Assembly: GCF_025813715.1 (NCBI RefSeq)
Contig: NZ_CP107532.1
Coordinates: forward strand, 2,728,001-2,792,000
Source: Methylobacterium sp. FF17
GTDB taxonomy: Bacteria > Pseudomonadota > Alphaproteobacteria > Rhizobiales > Beijerinckiaceae
DNA length: 64,000 nucleotides
Reading direction: 5' to 3'
A model generated the notes under the pieces. That model did no database searches and had not been told where the DNA came from. It saw nothing but the letters and a program-made list of their open reading frames with translations. Below are positions 35,291 to 46,079 of this stretch, piece by piece; the first letter of the stretch is position 1, and every line of letters starts with the position of its first letter. The position numbers and the translations under genes are program-made.

Positions 35291-35722
35291 ATGAAGACCA
35301 TCGGCACGATTGCACTGGCCGCGCTGCTCGGCCTCGGAACGGCTGGGCCGAGCCTCGCCCAGTCGACCCATTCCCACGGCGGGCACGAGATGCCCGGCGA
35401 CCCGAAGGCGTCGCATGACGAAGACATGATGAAGATGATAAACGACATGAAGCCGGACCCGAAGGACCCGGCCTCGACCAAGGACTTCAAGGCCGCCGAC
35501 ATGGCGATGATGCACGACATGCACGTGCCCTACACCGGCAACCCGGACGTGGATTTCCGCACCCACATGATCCCGCACCACAAGGGCGCGGTGGCCATGG
35601 CCAAGGTGGCCCTGAAGCACGCCAAGGACCCCGAGACCAAGGCGATGGCCCAGAAGATCATCGACGACCAGGAGAAGGAGATCGGCGAGATGGAAGGCTG
35701 GTTGAAGAAGAACGCGAAATAA
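35291..35722 (+). CDS. DUF305 exported copper-associated protein
   Basis: 143 residues: signal peptide (IGTIALAALLGLGTAGPSLA), a His/Met-rich part (HSHGGHEMPGDPK, DEDMMKMINDM) and the DUF305 helical core FRTHMIPHHKGAVAMAKVAL followed by AQKIIDDQEKEIGEMEGWL. The conserved MIPHH motif supplies metal ligands; DUF305 proteins such as CopM bind copper in the periplasm. ATG 35291 fits the ribosome site GGAAACG; ATG 35279 is possible. Its 3' end overlaps the 3' end of cueR on the other strand. Confidence 0.9.
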   Translation: MKTIGTIALAALLGLGTAGPSLAQSTHSHGGHEMPGDPKASHDEDMMKMINDMKPDPKDPASTKDFKAADMAMMHDMHVPYTGNPDVDFRTHMIPHHKGAVAMAKVALKHAKDPETKAMAQKIIDDQEKEIGEMEGWLKKNAK

Positions 35723-36143
35723 GCCGTTCACCCGAGGGGCTGGAGGCCGGCACGGATCCGGCCTCCAGTCCCTCGATGATCGGGCAGTGGGGTCGTCCGT
35801 CCCCGTCGCAGGCGTCGGCCAGACCACGAAGGACGTCCGCCATTTCCTGAAGGTGGCGGGCCTTCTCTTCGAGTTCCTCGATGTGGGTCAAAGCGAGGGC
35901 CTTCACCTCGGCGCTGCTGCGTGTGGGATCGCCCCACAATCCCAGAAGGACCCGGATGCGTTCCAACGGGAAGCCGAGGTCCCGAGCCCGGCGGACGAAG
36001 CTGAGCCGGTGCACGTCCTCCGGGTCGTAGTCGCGGTAGCCGCTGTCCCGGCGGTCGGCCTGGGGCACCAAGCCGATGCTCTCGTAATGGCGGATCATCT
36101 TGGCTGAGACCCCCGATGCGTCCGCCGCCTGCCCGATGTTCAT
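35658..36143 (-). CDS. cueR: CueR copper-responsive MerR regulator with extended C-terminus
   Basis: 161 residues. MNIGQAADASGVSAKMIRHYE is the CueR HTH start (shown in part: GVSAKMIRHYESIGL), and ACDGDGRPHCPIIEGL holds the two Cu(I)-binding cysteines eight apart, the CueR signature. Typical CueR ends soon after that loop. Here the frame continues about 35 Ser/Arg/Pro-rich residues through a perfect hairpin (35740-35768) and into the DUF305 gene, suggesting loss of the original stop. ATG 36143 was chosen; ATG 36155 lies at the -35 box of copA. Divergent from copA. Confidence 0.9.
   Translation of the reverse strand: MNIGQAADASGVSAKMIRHYESIGLVPQADRRDSGYRDYDPEDVHRLSFVRRARDLGFPLERIRVLLGLWGDPTRSSAEVKALALTHIEELEEKARHLQEMADVLRGLADACDGDGRPHCPIIEGLEAGSVPASSPSGERLISRSSSTSLPSRRSPSPGRR
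35740..35768. terminator. Bidirectional hairpin between DUF305 and cueR
   Basis: Perfect 11-bp stem CTGGAGGCCGG/CCGGCCTCCAG with loop CACGGAT, placed 18 bases after the DUF305 stop at 35722. It would serve convergent transcription, yet it lies inside the extended cueR reading frame. Confidence 0.6.
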
Positions 36144-36157
36144 GACGATCCCCATGG

Positions 36158-36188
36158 TTGACCTTCCCATGATGGGAAGGCGCACACC
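36158..36188 (+). promoter_or_regulatory. CueR-type promoter of copA
   Basis: TTGACC (36158-36163), 19-bp spacer, CACACC (36183-36188). The spacer carries the dyad CCTTCCCA-TGA-TGGGAAGG. Spacing equals that of E. coli PcopA. The -10 is poor, as expected for an activator-dependent promoter. Confidence 0.82.
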
Positions 36189-36220
36189 GTTAGGCAACAT
36201 CGACGAACGGGAACACGATC

Positions 36221-38617
<2,397 letters not shown>

Positions 38618-38721
38618 AAGACGCCGTGGCGGTACATCCTTCCGGAAGCGGTGCGTCATCGTGGAGGGGCGTGAAGGGGCAAGCTTCGCGGACGGCATCC
38701 AGCACAGGCCCCGGTCCAGAG

Positions 38722-39555
38722 CTAGGCGCCGAGGACCTCGCCGGTCTGATCGATCAGGCGGGTGGCCTCGTCCGCCAAACGGCCTTCCTCCTGCTCACGG
38801 GCTTCCTCGATGGCACGCCTGACCGACTGGGCCGTGACCGCCCGAGCGATGGCGATGCCCATGACGAGGACGAGTGCGACGAGCGTGAAGAGGGCGCCGA
38901 GCTGGGCGAGGTCGGTGATCATCGGCCAGGGCCCGTCCACGACGGCATCGAGGGCTACAAGCCGGACCATGAAAAGGGCGGCGAACAGCACAGTCAGGGC
39001 AGTGAGCCCCGCGAGCCAGGCGACGCAGGAAACGTCGCCTGCGCGTACGAACACCGCGATGCGGGTTCCCCGCCAGACGTTCCGCAGACCGTTCCCTAGG
39101 GCCTGCAGCTGCTTGTGGCAGGGCCGAAAGGTCCAGGGCGCAATGGAGTGGATGCTAATCAGCGTGTAGAGGGCGATGAGTGAGGGACGGGATTTTTCGT
39201 TCTTCTCAATGGCGGCTTGCGCCCGCTTCAACTGCTCGGAGGATTCCTCCCGGTTCTGGTACATCTCCCCGAATGCCTGCTGTGCCAGTCGTTGCGCGGC
39301 CTCGCTAAAGCGTTCCTGTGGTAGGGAGAGATACCCCACGGTGCAGGTGAGGGTGATGCCCCCGAGGGTGATGATGGTGCCGAAAATGACCTCAAGCGCC
39401 TTGCGGTTCTCATCGGCCGCAAGGCGCCTCAGGTCTGGGGTGTCGAACTTCGGGTGGAAGTGCTCCACCATAGCGGAGACCCCGGTCACCCCGAGCACGT
39501 GATAGACAGCAAGCCCGACCAGGACGCCGAGGGCGAGCAATCCGAACGCACGCAT
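38722..39555 (-). CDS. Four-helix membrane protein of the helicase-associated unit
   Basis: 277 residues. Two N-terminal hydrophobic helices (LLALGVLVGLAVYHVLGV; VIFGTIITLGGITLTCTVGY), a hydrophilic middle of about 100 residues with EEPSE-type charged helix (QNREESSEQLKRAQAAIEKN), two more helices (VAWLAGLTALTVLFAALFMV; LFTLVALVLVMGIAIARAV) and a charged C-terminal helix ending LIDQTGEVLGA. No family is recognised. It starts 17 bases after the PLD-like gene, so both are one transcript, likely with the helicase. A membrane effector or anchor is a guess from layout. Confidence 0.75.
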   Translation of the reverse strand: MRAFGLLALGVLVGLAVYHVLGVTGVSAMVEHFHPKFDTPDLRRLAADENRKALEVIFGTIITLGGITLTCTVGYLSLPQERFSEAAQRLAQQAFGEMYQNREESSEQLKRAQAAIEKNEKSRPSLIALYTLISIHSIAPWTFRPCHKQLQALGNGLRNVWRGTRIAVFVRAGDVSCVAWLAGLTALTVLFAALFMVRLVALDAVVDGPWPMITDLAQLGALFTLVALVLVMGIAIARAVTAQSVRRAIEEAREQEEGRLADEATRLIDQTGEVLGA

Positions 39556-39572
39556 GGGGCGGGACCGTTCGC

Positions 39573-40118
39573 CTAGCGGGTCGCGGAGGCGCCGAGTTCC
39601 TGGGCGGTGACCGGTACCGCGGCATCCCAGAGCGACTTGAACTTGCGGGTTGCGGAACGCGCGACGACGGGGTCGCCGAAGACGACCGTGGCCTTTCGGG
39701 ACTGGGTGTCGGTCTCGATCCGAACGTCGCGTTCGTCGGCGATGCCGAAATGCACCGTGGCCGGATGTTCGAGACGACGGACCCTCAGCTTTGGGTCGTC
39801 GCCGACCATGTATGCGCCGAGTTCGGACAGCGCGGAACGATGGGCAGCATCCGGCATGTGGTCCAGCAGGACCGACATCTGGGCGCCGGGACCGTCGAGG
39901 AACTCGCGGGTCTTCGAGGCATCGAAGATATCCGACGAGAAGTACCCGCACAGGAACGCGAGATGTCGCTCCGCGCTGGTAACGAGCACGTCGGTCACGG
40001 CGCGCGCATGCTCGGGCCCGCGATTGCTCACGACCCGGCGACTGCCGGTTGCCCGACTGGCACGAAGGGCGTTTTCCGCCATTGTGCGATACTCGGTCAT
40101 GTCGACGGGACTGGCCAT
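39573..40118 (-). CDS. PLD-fold-like protein with degenerate HKD motif
   Basis: 181 residues. RGPEHARAVTDVLVTSAERHLAFLCGYFSSDIF resembles the opening of phospholipase D-fold proteins (short part: LVTSAERHLAFLCGYF). HFGIADERDVRIETD near residue 121 sits where the HxKxxxxD motif would be but lacks the Lys, and VVFGDPVVARSATRKFKSLWD closes the domain. It could be an inactive PLD nuclease acting as a nucleic-acid binder. ATG 40118 was chosen; ATG 40100 is possible. Between the helicase (gap about 210 bases) and the membrane protein (17 bases). Family call is tentative. Confidence 0.6.
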   Translation of the reverse strand: MASPVDMTEYRTMAENALRASRATGSRRVVSNRGPEHARAVTDVLVTSAERHLAFLCGYFSSDIFDASKTREFLDGPGAQMSVLLDHMPDAAHRSALSELGAYMVGDDPKLRVRRLEHPATVHFGIADERDVRIETDTQSRKATVVFGDPVVARSATRKFKSLWDAAVPVTAQELGASATR

Positions 40119-40329
40119 CAAAGGGGTTCGGCCTCACGCTGGAATGGATGCGGTTACCAGCGGGTGAATGGTACACCTCCGCCGGCCGTCTGCAACGGTG
40201 ATATGGGGTGCCAACGGCTCCACCGCATCAACATGTGCCTTTAAGCGCACGTTCCAGCAGGCCGCAAGGATTTCCGGACACGAGGTAGTTCGCAAAGCCG
40301 CTCAACCAACCGAGCGACGACACGCTCGA

Positions 40330-43300
40330 TCAAAGGGCTGCACGCGGCCGCTCAGTTCTTAATACCAGTACGCGACGGATGCGCCCGCCCGCGTCGAACT
40401 CGATCTCGTCCTCCTCCGATACCCCGAGAAGCTTCGACCCCAGGGGTGAGCTGATGGGAAGCTGTCCGTTCACCTCGTCGTGGGATCCATGCCCAAGCGT
40501 GAAGGTCGCCGTCCTATTGTCATCGAGGTAGCGCACCACGACCCGGTCGCCGGCACGTATCCCTTCTTTCGAAGGTACGCTTTTCGGGGTTCCGGCGCGC
40601 TCCAGCGGGTCGCATTCGGCGCGTGGTTCGAGGAGGTCCTGTGAAGCACCGGCCTCCGGCCGTCCTTCCGCTCGCTCCCGCGACGTCGGAGCCGTCCGGT
40701 GCGCGGTATAGGATGGCTGGCTCTCTGCAGCTCCTCCTGGCTCGATGCCGGACCGTTCGAGCGTCTCGAACAGGTCCAGCATGCATCCATCCGGGTCGAG
40801 GGTGAAGCTCGACGACCAGCAACGCCAGAAGCGCCAACCGACCCGTTCCAGAATGCGCTGGCGGCGCATGTCGTCCGCCCAGCGCTCCGGCCCATGGTAC
40901 CTGTCGCCGTCGCATTCGACCGCGAGACGACGCCCGTTCACGCCCTCCACGACGAGATCGATCCGGTACCCGAGCGCGCCCACCTGCGGGGTCACGCGGT
41001 ATCCGCGCTCGACGAGACGCCGAAGAACGTCGCGCTCGAAATCGGAATCGCAGTGTGCCTCCAGGTCTCCCGAGCGGGCCTCGGCGCCGGCCATGGGCTC
41101 GCGGAAGTGCCGGATCACGCGCGCCTTGAGGTCGTCGGGCTTGAGCTCGTCCTCCCGGACGGAGCGCACCAGGACCAGCCTGTCCCGGGCCCGGGACAGT
41201 GCCACGTTGAAGCGTTGCTCGAACTGGGTGGCGGTCTGGGCCTGCTTGCTGTCCGGATCGGCGATCATCGACAGGAAGACCACGTCGCGCTCGTTACCCT
41301 GGAAGGTGGCGCTGTCTCCGCAGGCGATGCGGTGTCGCCTCACGAGTTCCTCGCCGAGTTCGTCCAGGAGCATGCGGTTGATGAGGGCGGCCTGCTTCGC
41401 CCCGATCAGGGACACGACGCCGATGGTTCGCCAGCGGTCCAGGGCCTCCACGCGCGCAAGGCTCGGGTCGTCGACGAGCTTGCGGATCTCGTCGACGATC
41501 ACCTCGGCCTCGCGGGGGTTCTGCTTGTCGCCCTTGCGGCGTCCGTCCGGCACGTAGATGTCGACGAGGGGAGGGTCGAGCCGCTCGTGCGCGGTGGGCA
41601 CGCGAAGGGGGACCAGGGGTTCGGGATAGAACTGCATCGAGAACCGGATAATGGGTTCGACGCAGCGGAAGTGCTCCCGCAGCATGACCAGCTTGTCCGG
41701 GAACATCACCTTGGCGAGGTCGTAGAGCGAGGCTCCCGGCAGGAGGAGGGTTCGGAAGGGCTGGCCCTTGAGGAAGCCGTGTTCGAGCCGGTCGATCTTC
41801 GCGTTCTCGATGAACGCCGCGCTCGGGCTCACCTGCTTGTCGTCGCCGACCACGAGGATCTTCCTGCCGCGGAGCAGGGCCGGAAGCTCGCGGATGTCCG
41901 ACTGCGAGGCCTCGTCCATGATCACGAGGTCGAAGGAACCGACCTCGCCGGGCAGCTGCTCGGCGACGCGCCAAGCCGGCATGATCCAGCATGGAATGGC
42001 GGCGTAGCATTGCGCCATGGCCAGGCGGGCGTCACGTCGGTGGCGCACGGCGCCCTTGCCGGTGCCCTTGCCCGTCTTGCGCAGGGCCGTGGCGAACATC
42101 ATCAAGGCCGCACGCACCGTACCGGTCATCGAGCGACCGAGCTCGTAGAAGGTGCGCTCGCGGACGAGCCCTTCAAAGGTTTTCCGCACCTCGGCATCCA
42201 GCCGGACGCGTTCGTCCGCAAGCGACCTCAGCCTGTCCCGGTCATCGATCCGCCCCAGGTAGGCGGCCATCGCGCCCCATTCCCAGGCCTCGCGCCACTC
42301 CTTCGGCAGCAGCGGGTCGGCCAGGTCCTTGGCCGGTTCCCGTCGAAGGCGCGAAGCCCAGATCGGCGCGCCGCACGCGTGGACGGCTTCGGTGACCTCT
42401 CGAACGACATCGAAGTGGGCTCGGCTCTGCCCCAGGTCCTCGATCTGGCGACGCAGGGCCGACCAAAGATGCGAGACCTGCTCCCCTTCCACCCCCTGAC
42501 GCCCGACTGCCTCCGACAGGAAGTTGCGGGCGAGCTGACCGATCTTTCCTGCCGTCTCCGGGAAAAAGGTCTGAAGCCGGCCGATCTCGCTCCGGGAGGC
42601 CGAGAGTTGCGCCGCGGCCGCGGCATTTCGAAAGGCTGCCTCGACGAGATCGAGCCGACGGCGATCCAGCCAAAGGTCGCGGACGGACCCGCCACCCGGA
42701 ACAAGGGCGGCGAACGTAGCGCTGAGAACCTTCGTCGCGCGTTCCGCCTCAAACAGAACGGCATCGAGCGTGGCAACGAGCTGGTCGAGCTCGCGAGCCG
42801 TGGCGACGGAGGGAGCGCCGATCTCCTCCGCCAACGCCCGCCAGCGGATCGCGAGCGATGCGACCGCATCCCGCCAAGCCAGATGGTCACGAACATGTGC
42901 CCATTCCCCGGGTCCGGCCGGAGGGTGCCCCTGCACCCGGATGGCGTCGACGGTGGGACGCAGCGACCTCTCGCGGAATGCGAAGAAGCCGAACACCGGT
43001 TCGTCGGCAGCGAGGCGGCGGACGATGCCGGCGACCTCTTGGGATGCGGGGCCAAAGCCCTCGGGAAGCTCAACGGGAAGGCCGAGGTACCGCTCCCGCT
43101 CGCGAGCGACAGGTCGGGCATCCTCGGCGAAGCGCCTGACAAGGTCGACGAGGCGGTTCTCGCCGGTCGCGAACAGCATATCCTCAGCCAACGGCTGCAG
43201 CCAGGGAGCGCCATCGGAGAGGTGCTTGGCGCGGCGCAGGGCCCCCAGCTCGAAAGCTGCCTCAAGCGCTCGGGCCACGTCCTGCAGGGACGCGATCCGC

Positions 43301-45285
43301 ACTCGGATCGAGGGTTCGCTCGCCGCAGCCTCGGCAAGGTGGACGGACCGGACCAGATCGTCGTGGAGCCTCGCGAGGACATCGCCGTCCGGCAGGTCGT
43401 GGACGGAGGGAAGGACGCAGTCGATGTGTTCGAGGCGGGTTCCCAAGGCGAGGCGGGCCGTGCGCAGGGCGGCGACGTCTTCGTCCCGCGGTGTCGCCTC
43501 GGAGGAGGCGTCGCCCGGACGGTCCTCGAACCAGCCATGCCGCGTGGCCGAGTGCGCAACCCGCCGCGCGAGCTCGGCGGGACGCTCGTCACCAAAGGCG
43601 GGGGAGAGTTGGCGGAGTGCGAACCGCTCGATCTCGGCGTCGACAGCTTCCAGCCGGCCCCGGAGCCCCACGACCGACGCTTCCAGGTCACGGATCAGCC
43701 GTGCCTGCTCCGACGGCTTGATGCTCTCGACCACCGACTGCAGGAGGCGAACCGCAGTTTCTAGTTGCCGAAAGCCCTCGCGCTCGGTCGCGGTAATGCT
43801 GATCGCCAGGTCGCGGACCCCGTCGGGTAGTTGGTCCCGTAGAACGGCCAGGGCCGGCTCCCCATGGGAGACGACCAGGATGCGCCGACCGGTCGCCATG
43901 TAGTGGCAGATGATGTTCGAGATGGTGTGGGTCTTGCCCGTTCCGGGCGGGCCCTGAACCACGATTCCGTCGGTGGCTTCGAGCCGCCGCACGATTTCCA
44001 TCTGCTCGTCGTTGAACGGCTTGGGGAAGAAGAGGTCGCCTGCCTCGGATGCGCCTTCCGGCTCGGGCGCGCGCTCGGCCGTCCCGCCTACCCGGTCGCT
44101 CAAGGGTCTCCAGAAGTCCCGCGACGGCTCGTCGGCCGGCCCCATGACCAGCGTCCGCGCCGGACCCGGCAGACCGTGCTCCTGCGCAGCACGTTCGACG
44201 GAGCGCTTCAGGTTCTCGATGTCCGCGAGCAGGAAGCTGTCCGACCTGCGGCGGGCGAAAAGCACCCAGCGGTCGGACACCGACAGGTTCTCCCCTGCAG
44301 CCGGAACGGGTTCGCCGGGTGCGAGCGTCAGACGGTCGGGCAGGTATCCACCCTCGACGTCCAGCCTGGCCTGGCAGGACCGGAGGATCGGCTCGAAGCT
44401 GTCGCGCCGGTAGGGCGAGATGCCTTCGTCCGGATCGAGGATGGCGATGGCGCGCCGGGCCGCGTCGTGGGCCAGCGTCACGCCCTCGACGCCCAGCTCC
44501 TCGTAGGCCCGGAGGTTCACGGCGGCCGCGGCGGCACGGGGACGAACCCGGATCTCGGCGCCGCCGGCATCGTCGACCTCGATCTCGACCAGGCGTTCCA
44601 CCAGGGGCAGGTCGATCTCCTGCGCGTCCTTTCGCCAGCGCGCGAGGCCGATGCCCCAGACGAGCTCGAACGGGCGCTCCCCGCCGCCGAGTTCGGACAG
44701 CTGCGCCACCTCGAACAGGCGTTGGTACAAGGCAAGGGAGCGACGGACGGGCCCCTCCGCCAGCGACCAGGGTAACCACCGCTCGGTGATCCAGGCCTCC
44801 GCGGCCGTCCTCAGGTCATCCCTGTCTTCGAGCCGGAGCCGCACGTCCCAGAGGCGGACGTCCTTGTCGGGTTGGGCGAGTGCCTCGGCGCAATCCTCGG
44901 CTCGTGCCAACCCATCGGAGACGAGGGCATCCTTCTCGCCGGCCGGGACCGTCCGGATCAGGAACGGGCGAAGCTGCGGCCGTCTCTCCGGATCGGGAGC
45001 CAGTTCAAGCCATTCCGCGGCCGTCTCGGGCGGTGCCGGCGGCCCGCTCCGCCGCAGCCGCTCGACCGCCAGCCAGATCGGACCCTCCTCGTCGACGAGG
45101 TCGTGCCTGACGCCCGGCAAGGCGTGGAGCTCATGCTGATGGAGGGTGAAAGCCTGGCCGGTCGGGAGACGATGCTCGCCGAGTCGCATGGTCGCCCGTT
45201 CGTCGAGCCTGACAACCTGCTCGACGTAGCCCAGCAGGCCGTGAAGCCGTTCGCCGGCGGGATCTAGCGTCACTTGCTTGGTCAT
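40330..45285 (-). CDS. Giant SF1 helicase with MTES_1575-like endonuclease and C-terminal GreA/GreB-like domain
   Basis: 1651 residues. The first about 430 form an unrecognised N-terminal region. Helicase motifs follow: Walker A GPPGTGKTHTIS (about 445-452), a long alpha-helical insert (about 480-1050), Walker B IMDEASQSDI (about 1124), motif III VVGDDKQVSP and motif VI QRFNVALSRARDRLVLV (about 1355). Then comes an endonuclease domain with YRIDLVVEG and LAVECDGDRYHG (about 1457), the Vsr/MTES_1575 pattern, and finally a GreA/GreB-like C-terminal domain (GDRVVVRYLDDN, ISSPLGSKLLG, about 1576-1651). All motifs look intact. Such helicase-nuclease proteins occur in defence islands; function inferred. 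Confidence 0.85.
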   Translation of the reverse strand: MTKQVTLDPAGERLHGLLGYVEQVVRLDERATMRLGEHRLPTGQAFTLHQHELHALPGVRHDLVDEEGPIWLAVERLRRSGPPAPPETAAEWLELAPDPERRPQLRPFLIRTVPAGEKDALVSDGLARAEDCAEALAQPDKDVRLWDVRLRLEDRDDLRTAAEAWITERWLPWSLAEGPVRRSLALYQRLFEVAQLSELGGGERPFELVWGIGLARWRKDAQEIDLPLVERLVEIEVDDAGGAEIRVRPRAAAAAVNLRAYEELGVEGVTLAHDAARRAIAILDPDEGISPYRRDSFEPILRSCQARLDVEGGYLPDRLTLAPGEPVPAAGENLSVSDRWVLFARRRSDSFLLADIENLKRSVERAAQEHGLPGPARTLVMGPADEPSRDFWRPLSDRVGGTAERAPEPEGASEAGDLFFPKPFNDEQMEIVRRLEATDGIVVQGPPGTGKTHTISNIICHYMATGRRILVVSHGEPALAVLRDQLPDGVRDLAISITATEREGFRQLETAVRLLQSVVESIKPSEQARLIRDLEASVVGLRGRLEAVDAEIERFALRQLSPAFGDERPAELARRVAHSATRHGWFEDRPGDASSEATPRDEDVAALRTARLALGTRLEHIDCVLPSVHDLPDGDVLARLHDDLVRSVHLAEAAASEPSIRVRIASLQDVARALEAAFELGALRRAKHLSDGAPWLQPLAEDMLFATGENRLVDLVRRFAEDARPVARERERYLGLPVELPEGFGPASQEVAGIVRRLAADEPVFGFFAFRERSLRPTVDAIRVQGHPPAGPGEWAHVRDHLAWRDAVASLAIRWRALAEEIGAPSVATARELDQLVATLDAVLFEAERATKVLSATFAALVPGGGSVRDLWLDRRRLDLVEAAFRNAAAAAQLSASRSEIGRLQTFFPETAGKIGQLARNFLSEAVGRQGVEGEQVSHLWSALRRQIEDLGQSRAHFDVVREVTEAVHACGAPIWASRLRREPAKDLADPLLPKEWREAWEWGAMAAYLGRIDDRDRLRSLADERVRLDAEVRKTFEGLVRERTFYELGRSMTGTVRAALMMFATALRKTGKGTGKGAVRHRRDARLAMAQCYAAIPCWIMPAWRVAEQLPGEVGSFDLVIMDEASQSDIRELPALLRGRKILVVGDDKQVSPSAAFIENAKIDRLEHGFLKGQPFRTLLLPGASLYDLAKVMFPDKLVMLREHFRCVEPIIRFSMQFYPEPLVPLRVPTAHERLDPPLVDIYVPDGRRKGDKQNPREAEVIVDEIRKLVDDPSLARVEALDRWRTIGVVSLIGAKQAALINRMLLDELGEELVRRHRIACGDSATFQGNERDVVFLSMIADPDSKQAQTATQFEQRFNVALSRARDRLVLVRSVREDELKPDDLKARVIRHFREPMAGAEARSGDLEAHCDSDFERDVLRRLVERGYRVTPQVGALGYRIDLVVEGVNGRRLAVECDGDRYHGPERWADDMRRQRILERVGWRFWRCWSSSFTLDPDGCMLDLFETLERSGIEPGGAAESQPSYTAHRTAPTSRERAEGRPEAGASQDLLEPRAECDPLERAGTPKSVPSKEGIRAGDRVVVRYLDDNRTATFTLGHGSHDEVNGQLPISSPLGSKLLGVSEEDEIEFDAGGRIRRVLVLRTERPRAAL

Positions 45286-45417
45286 TGCCCGGGAGCGCTA
45301 CTCCGGCCGCGTGTCCTGGGCGAAGCTTCCGAGCGGGACAGTCCGACACGCCTCCGGGCGGCGTCAAGCGTCCCCGGCTTGTTCAAGGCAGATGCCCACC
45401 CCAATCCGTTTGCGTGC

Positions 45418-45840
45418 TCAGTGAGCCTCGTGAAGGCATTCCTCGTGGTCGGCGAGGACCTCGATGACCCGGCATTGGGCGATGCTGCCTCTCGCGCATT
45501 GGTCGACCATGGCCTGCACCTCGGTGCGGAGGGCGGTCAGGCGGGATAGGCGGTTATCGATGTCGGCGAGGTGCCGCCGGGCGATGACATCGGCATCGCC
45601 GCAGGGGCGGTCCGGCTGGTCCGCCAGATCGAGGAGCGTCCGTATGGCGTCCACCTCGAAGCCCAACTCCCTCGCATGACGGATGAACCTGAGACGTCGC
45701 ACAGTCGCATCGTCGTAGGTCCGGCGGTTGGTGCCCGTGCGTTCCGCGACCGGAAGCAACCCGATGCCCTCATAATAGCGGATGGTCGGGATCTTCACGC
45801 CGGCCAGTTCGGAAAGGGCGCCAATCGGCAGGGGTTTCAT
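45418..45840 (-). CDS. MerR-family regulator, ZntR/CadR type, divergent from the CDF exporter
   Basis: 140 residues. The HTH is PIGALSELAGVKIPTIRYYE (start of domain), followed by the dimer helix and DRPCGDADVI, then DQCARGSIAQCRVIEVL, the ZntR/CadR-type metal loop. An extra ECLHEAH adds Cys and His ligands at the very end, as in some Zn/Cd sensors. ATG 45840 fits the family N-terminus. It is transcribed away from the CDF transporter gene at 46080, with a MerR-type promoter between, and probably activates that gene in response to Zn or Cd. Confidence 0.88.
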   Translation of the reverse strand: MKPLPIGALSELAGVKIPTIRYYEGIGLLPVAERTGTNRRTYDDATVRRLRFIRHARELGFEVDAIRTLLDLADQPDRPCGDADVIARRHLADIDNRLSRLTALRTEVQAMVDQCARGSIAQCRVIEVLADHEECLHEAH

Positions 45841-45849
45841 ATTTTCCGC

Positions 45850-45880
45850 TTGCTCCTCCAGCCACTAGAGGATTTACGGC
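45850..45880 (+). promoter_or_regulatory. MerR-type promoter of the CDF/ZIP unit
   Basis: TTGCTC (45850-45855), 19-bp spacer, TACGGC (45875-45880). The spacer carries TCCTCCAG-CCA-CTAGAGGA, a dyad with one mismatch. The predicted leader to the ATG at 46080 is about 195 bases, long enough for further control. Confidence 0.7.
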
Positions 45881-46079
45881 ATCGCCGGTCGATAAGGAAG
45901 ACGTTCCGTGGTTGCCGAACCTTTCCAATTTCGTCCCGCCGAGCGGACGCAGGCCTTGGACGGGTGACCTCATGACCTGACTTGGCGGACGCACGAGCCG
46001 ACCTCTCCCGCGACGTGGGCCGGAGGTTTTTTTCCCGACGGCCGACATACAACCGAACCCCCGTACCGGATCCGACCAC

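Noticed and set aside
40699..43764. Open frame of over 1000 codons on the plus strand
   Set aside because: It is the antisense shadow of the helicase gene; GC-rich codon bias opens the opposite strand. It has no ribosome site or recognisable domain and is rich in Arg, Gly and Ala.
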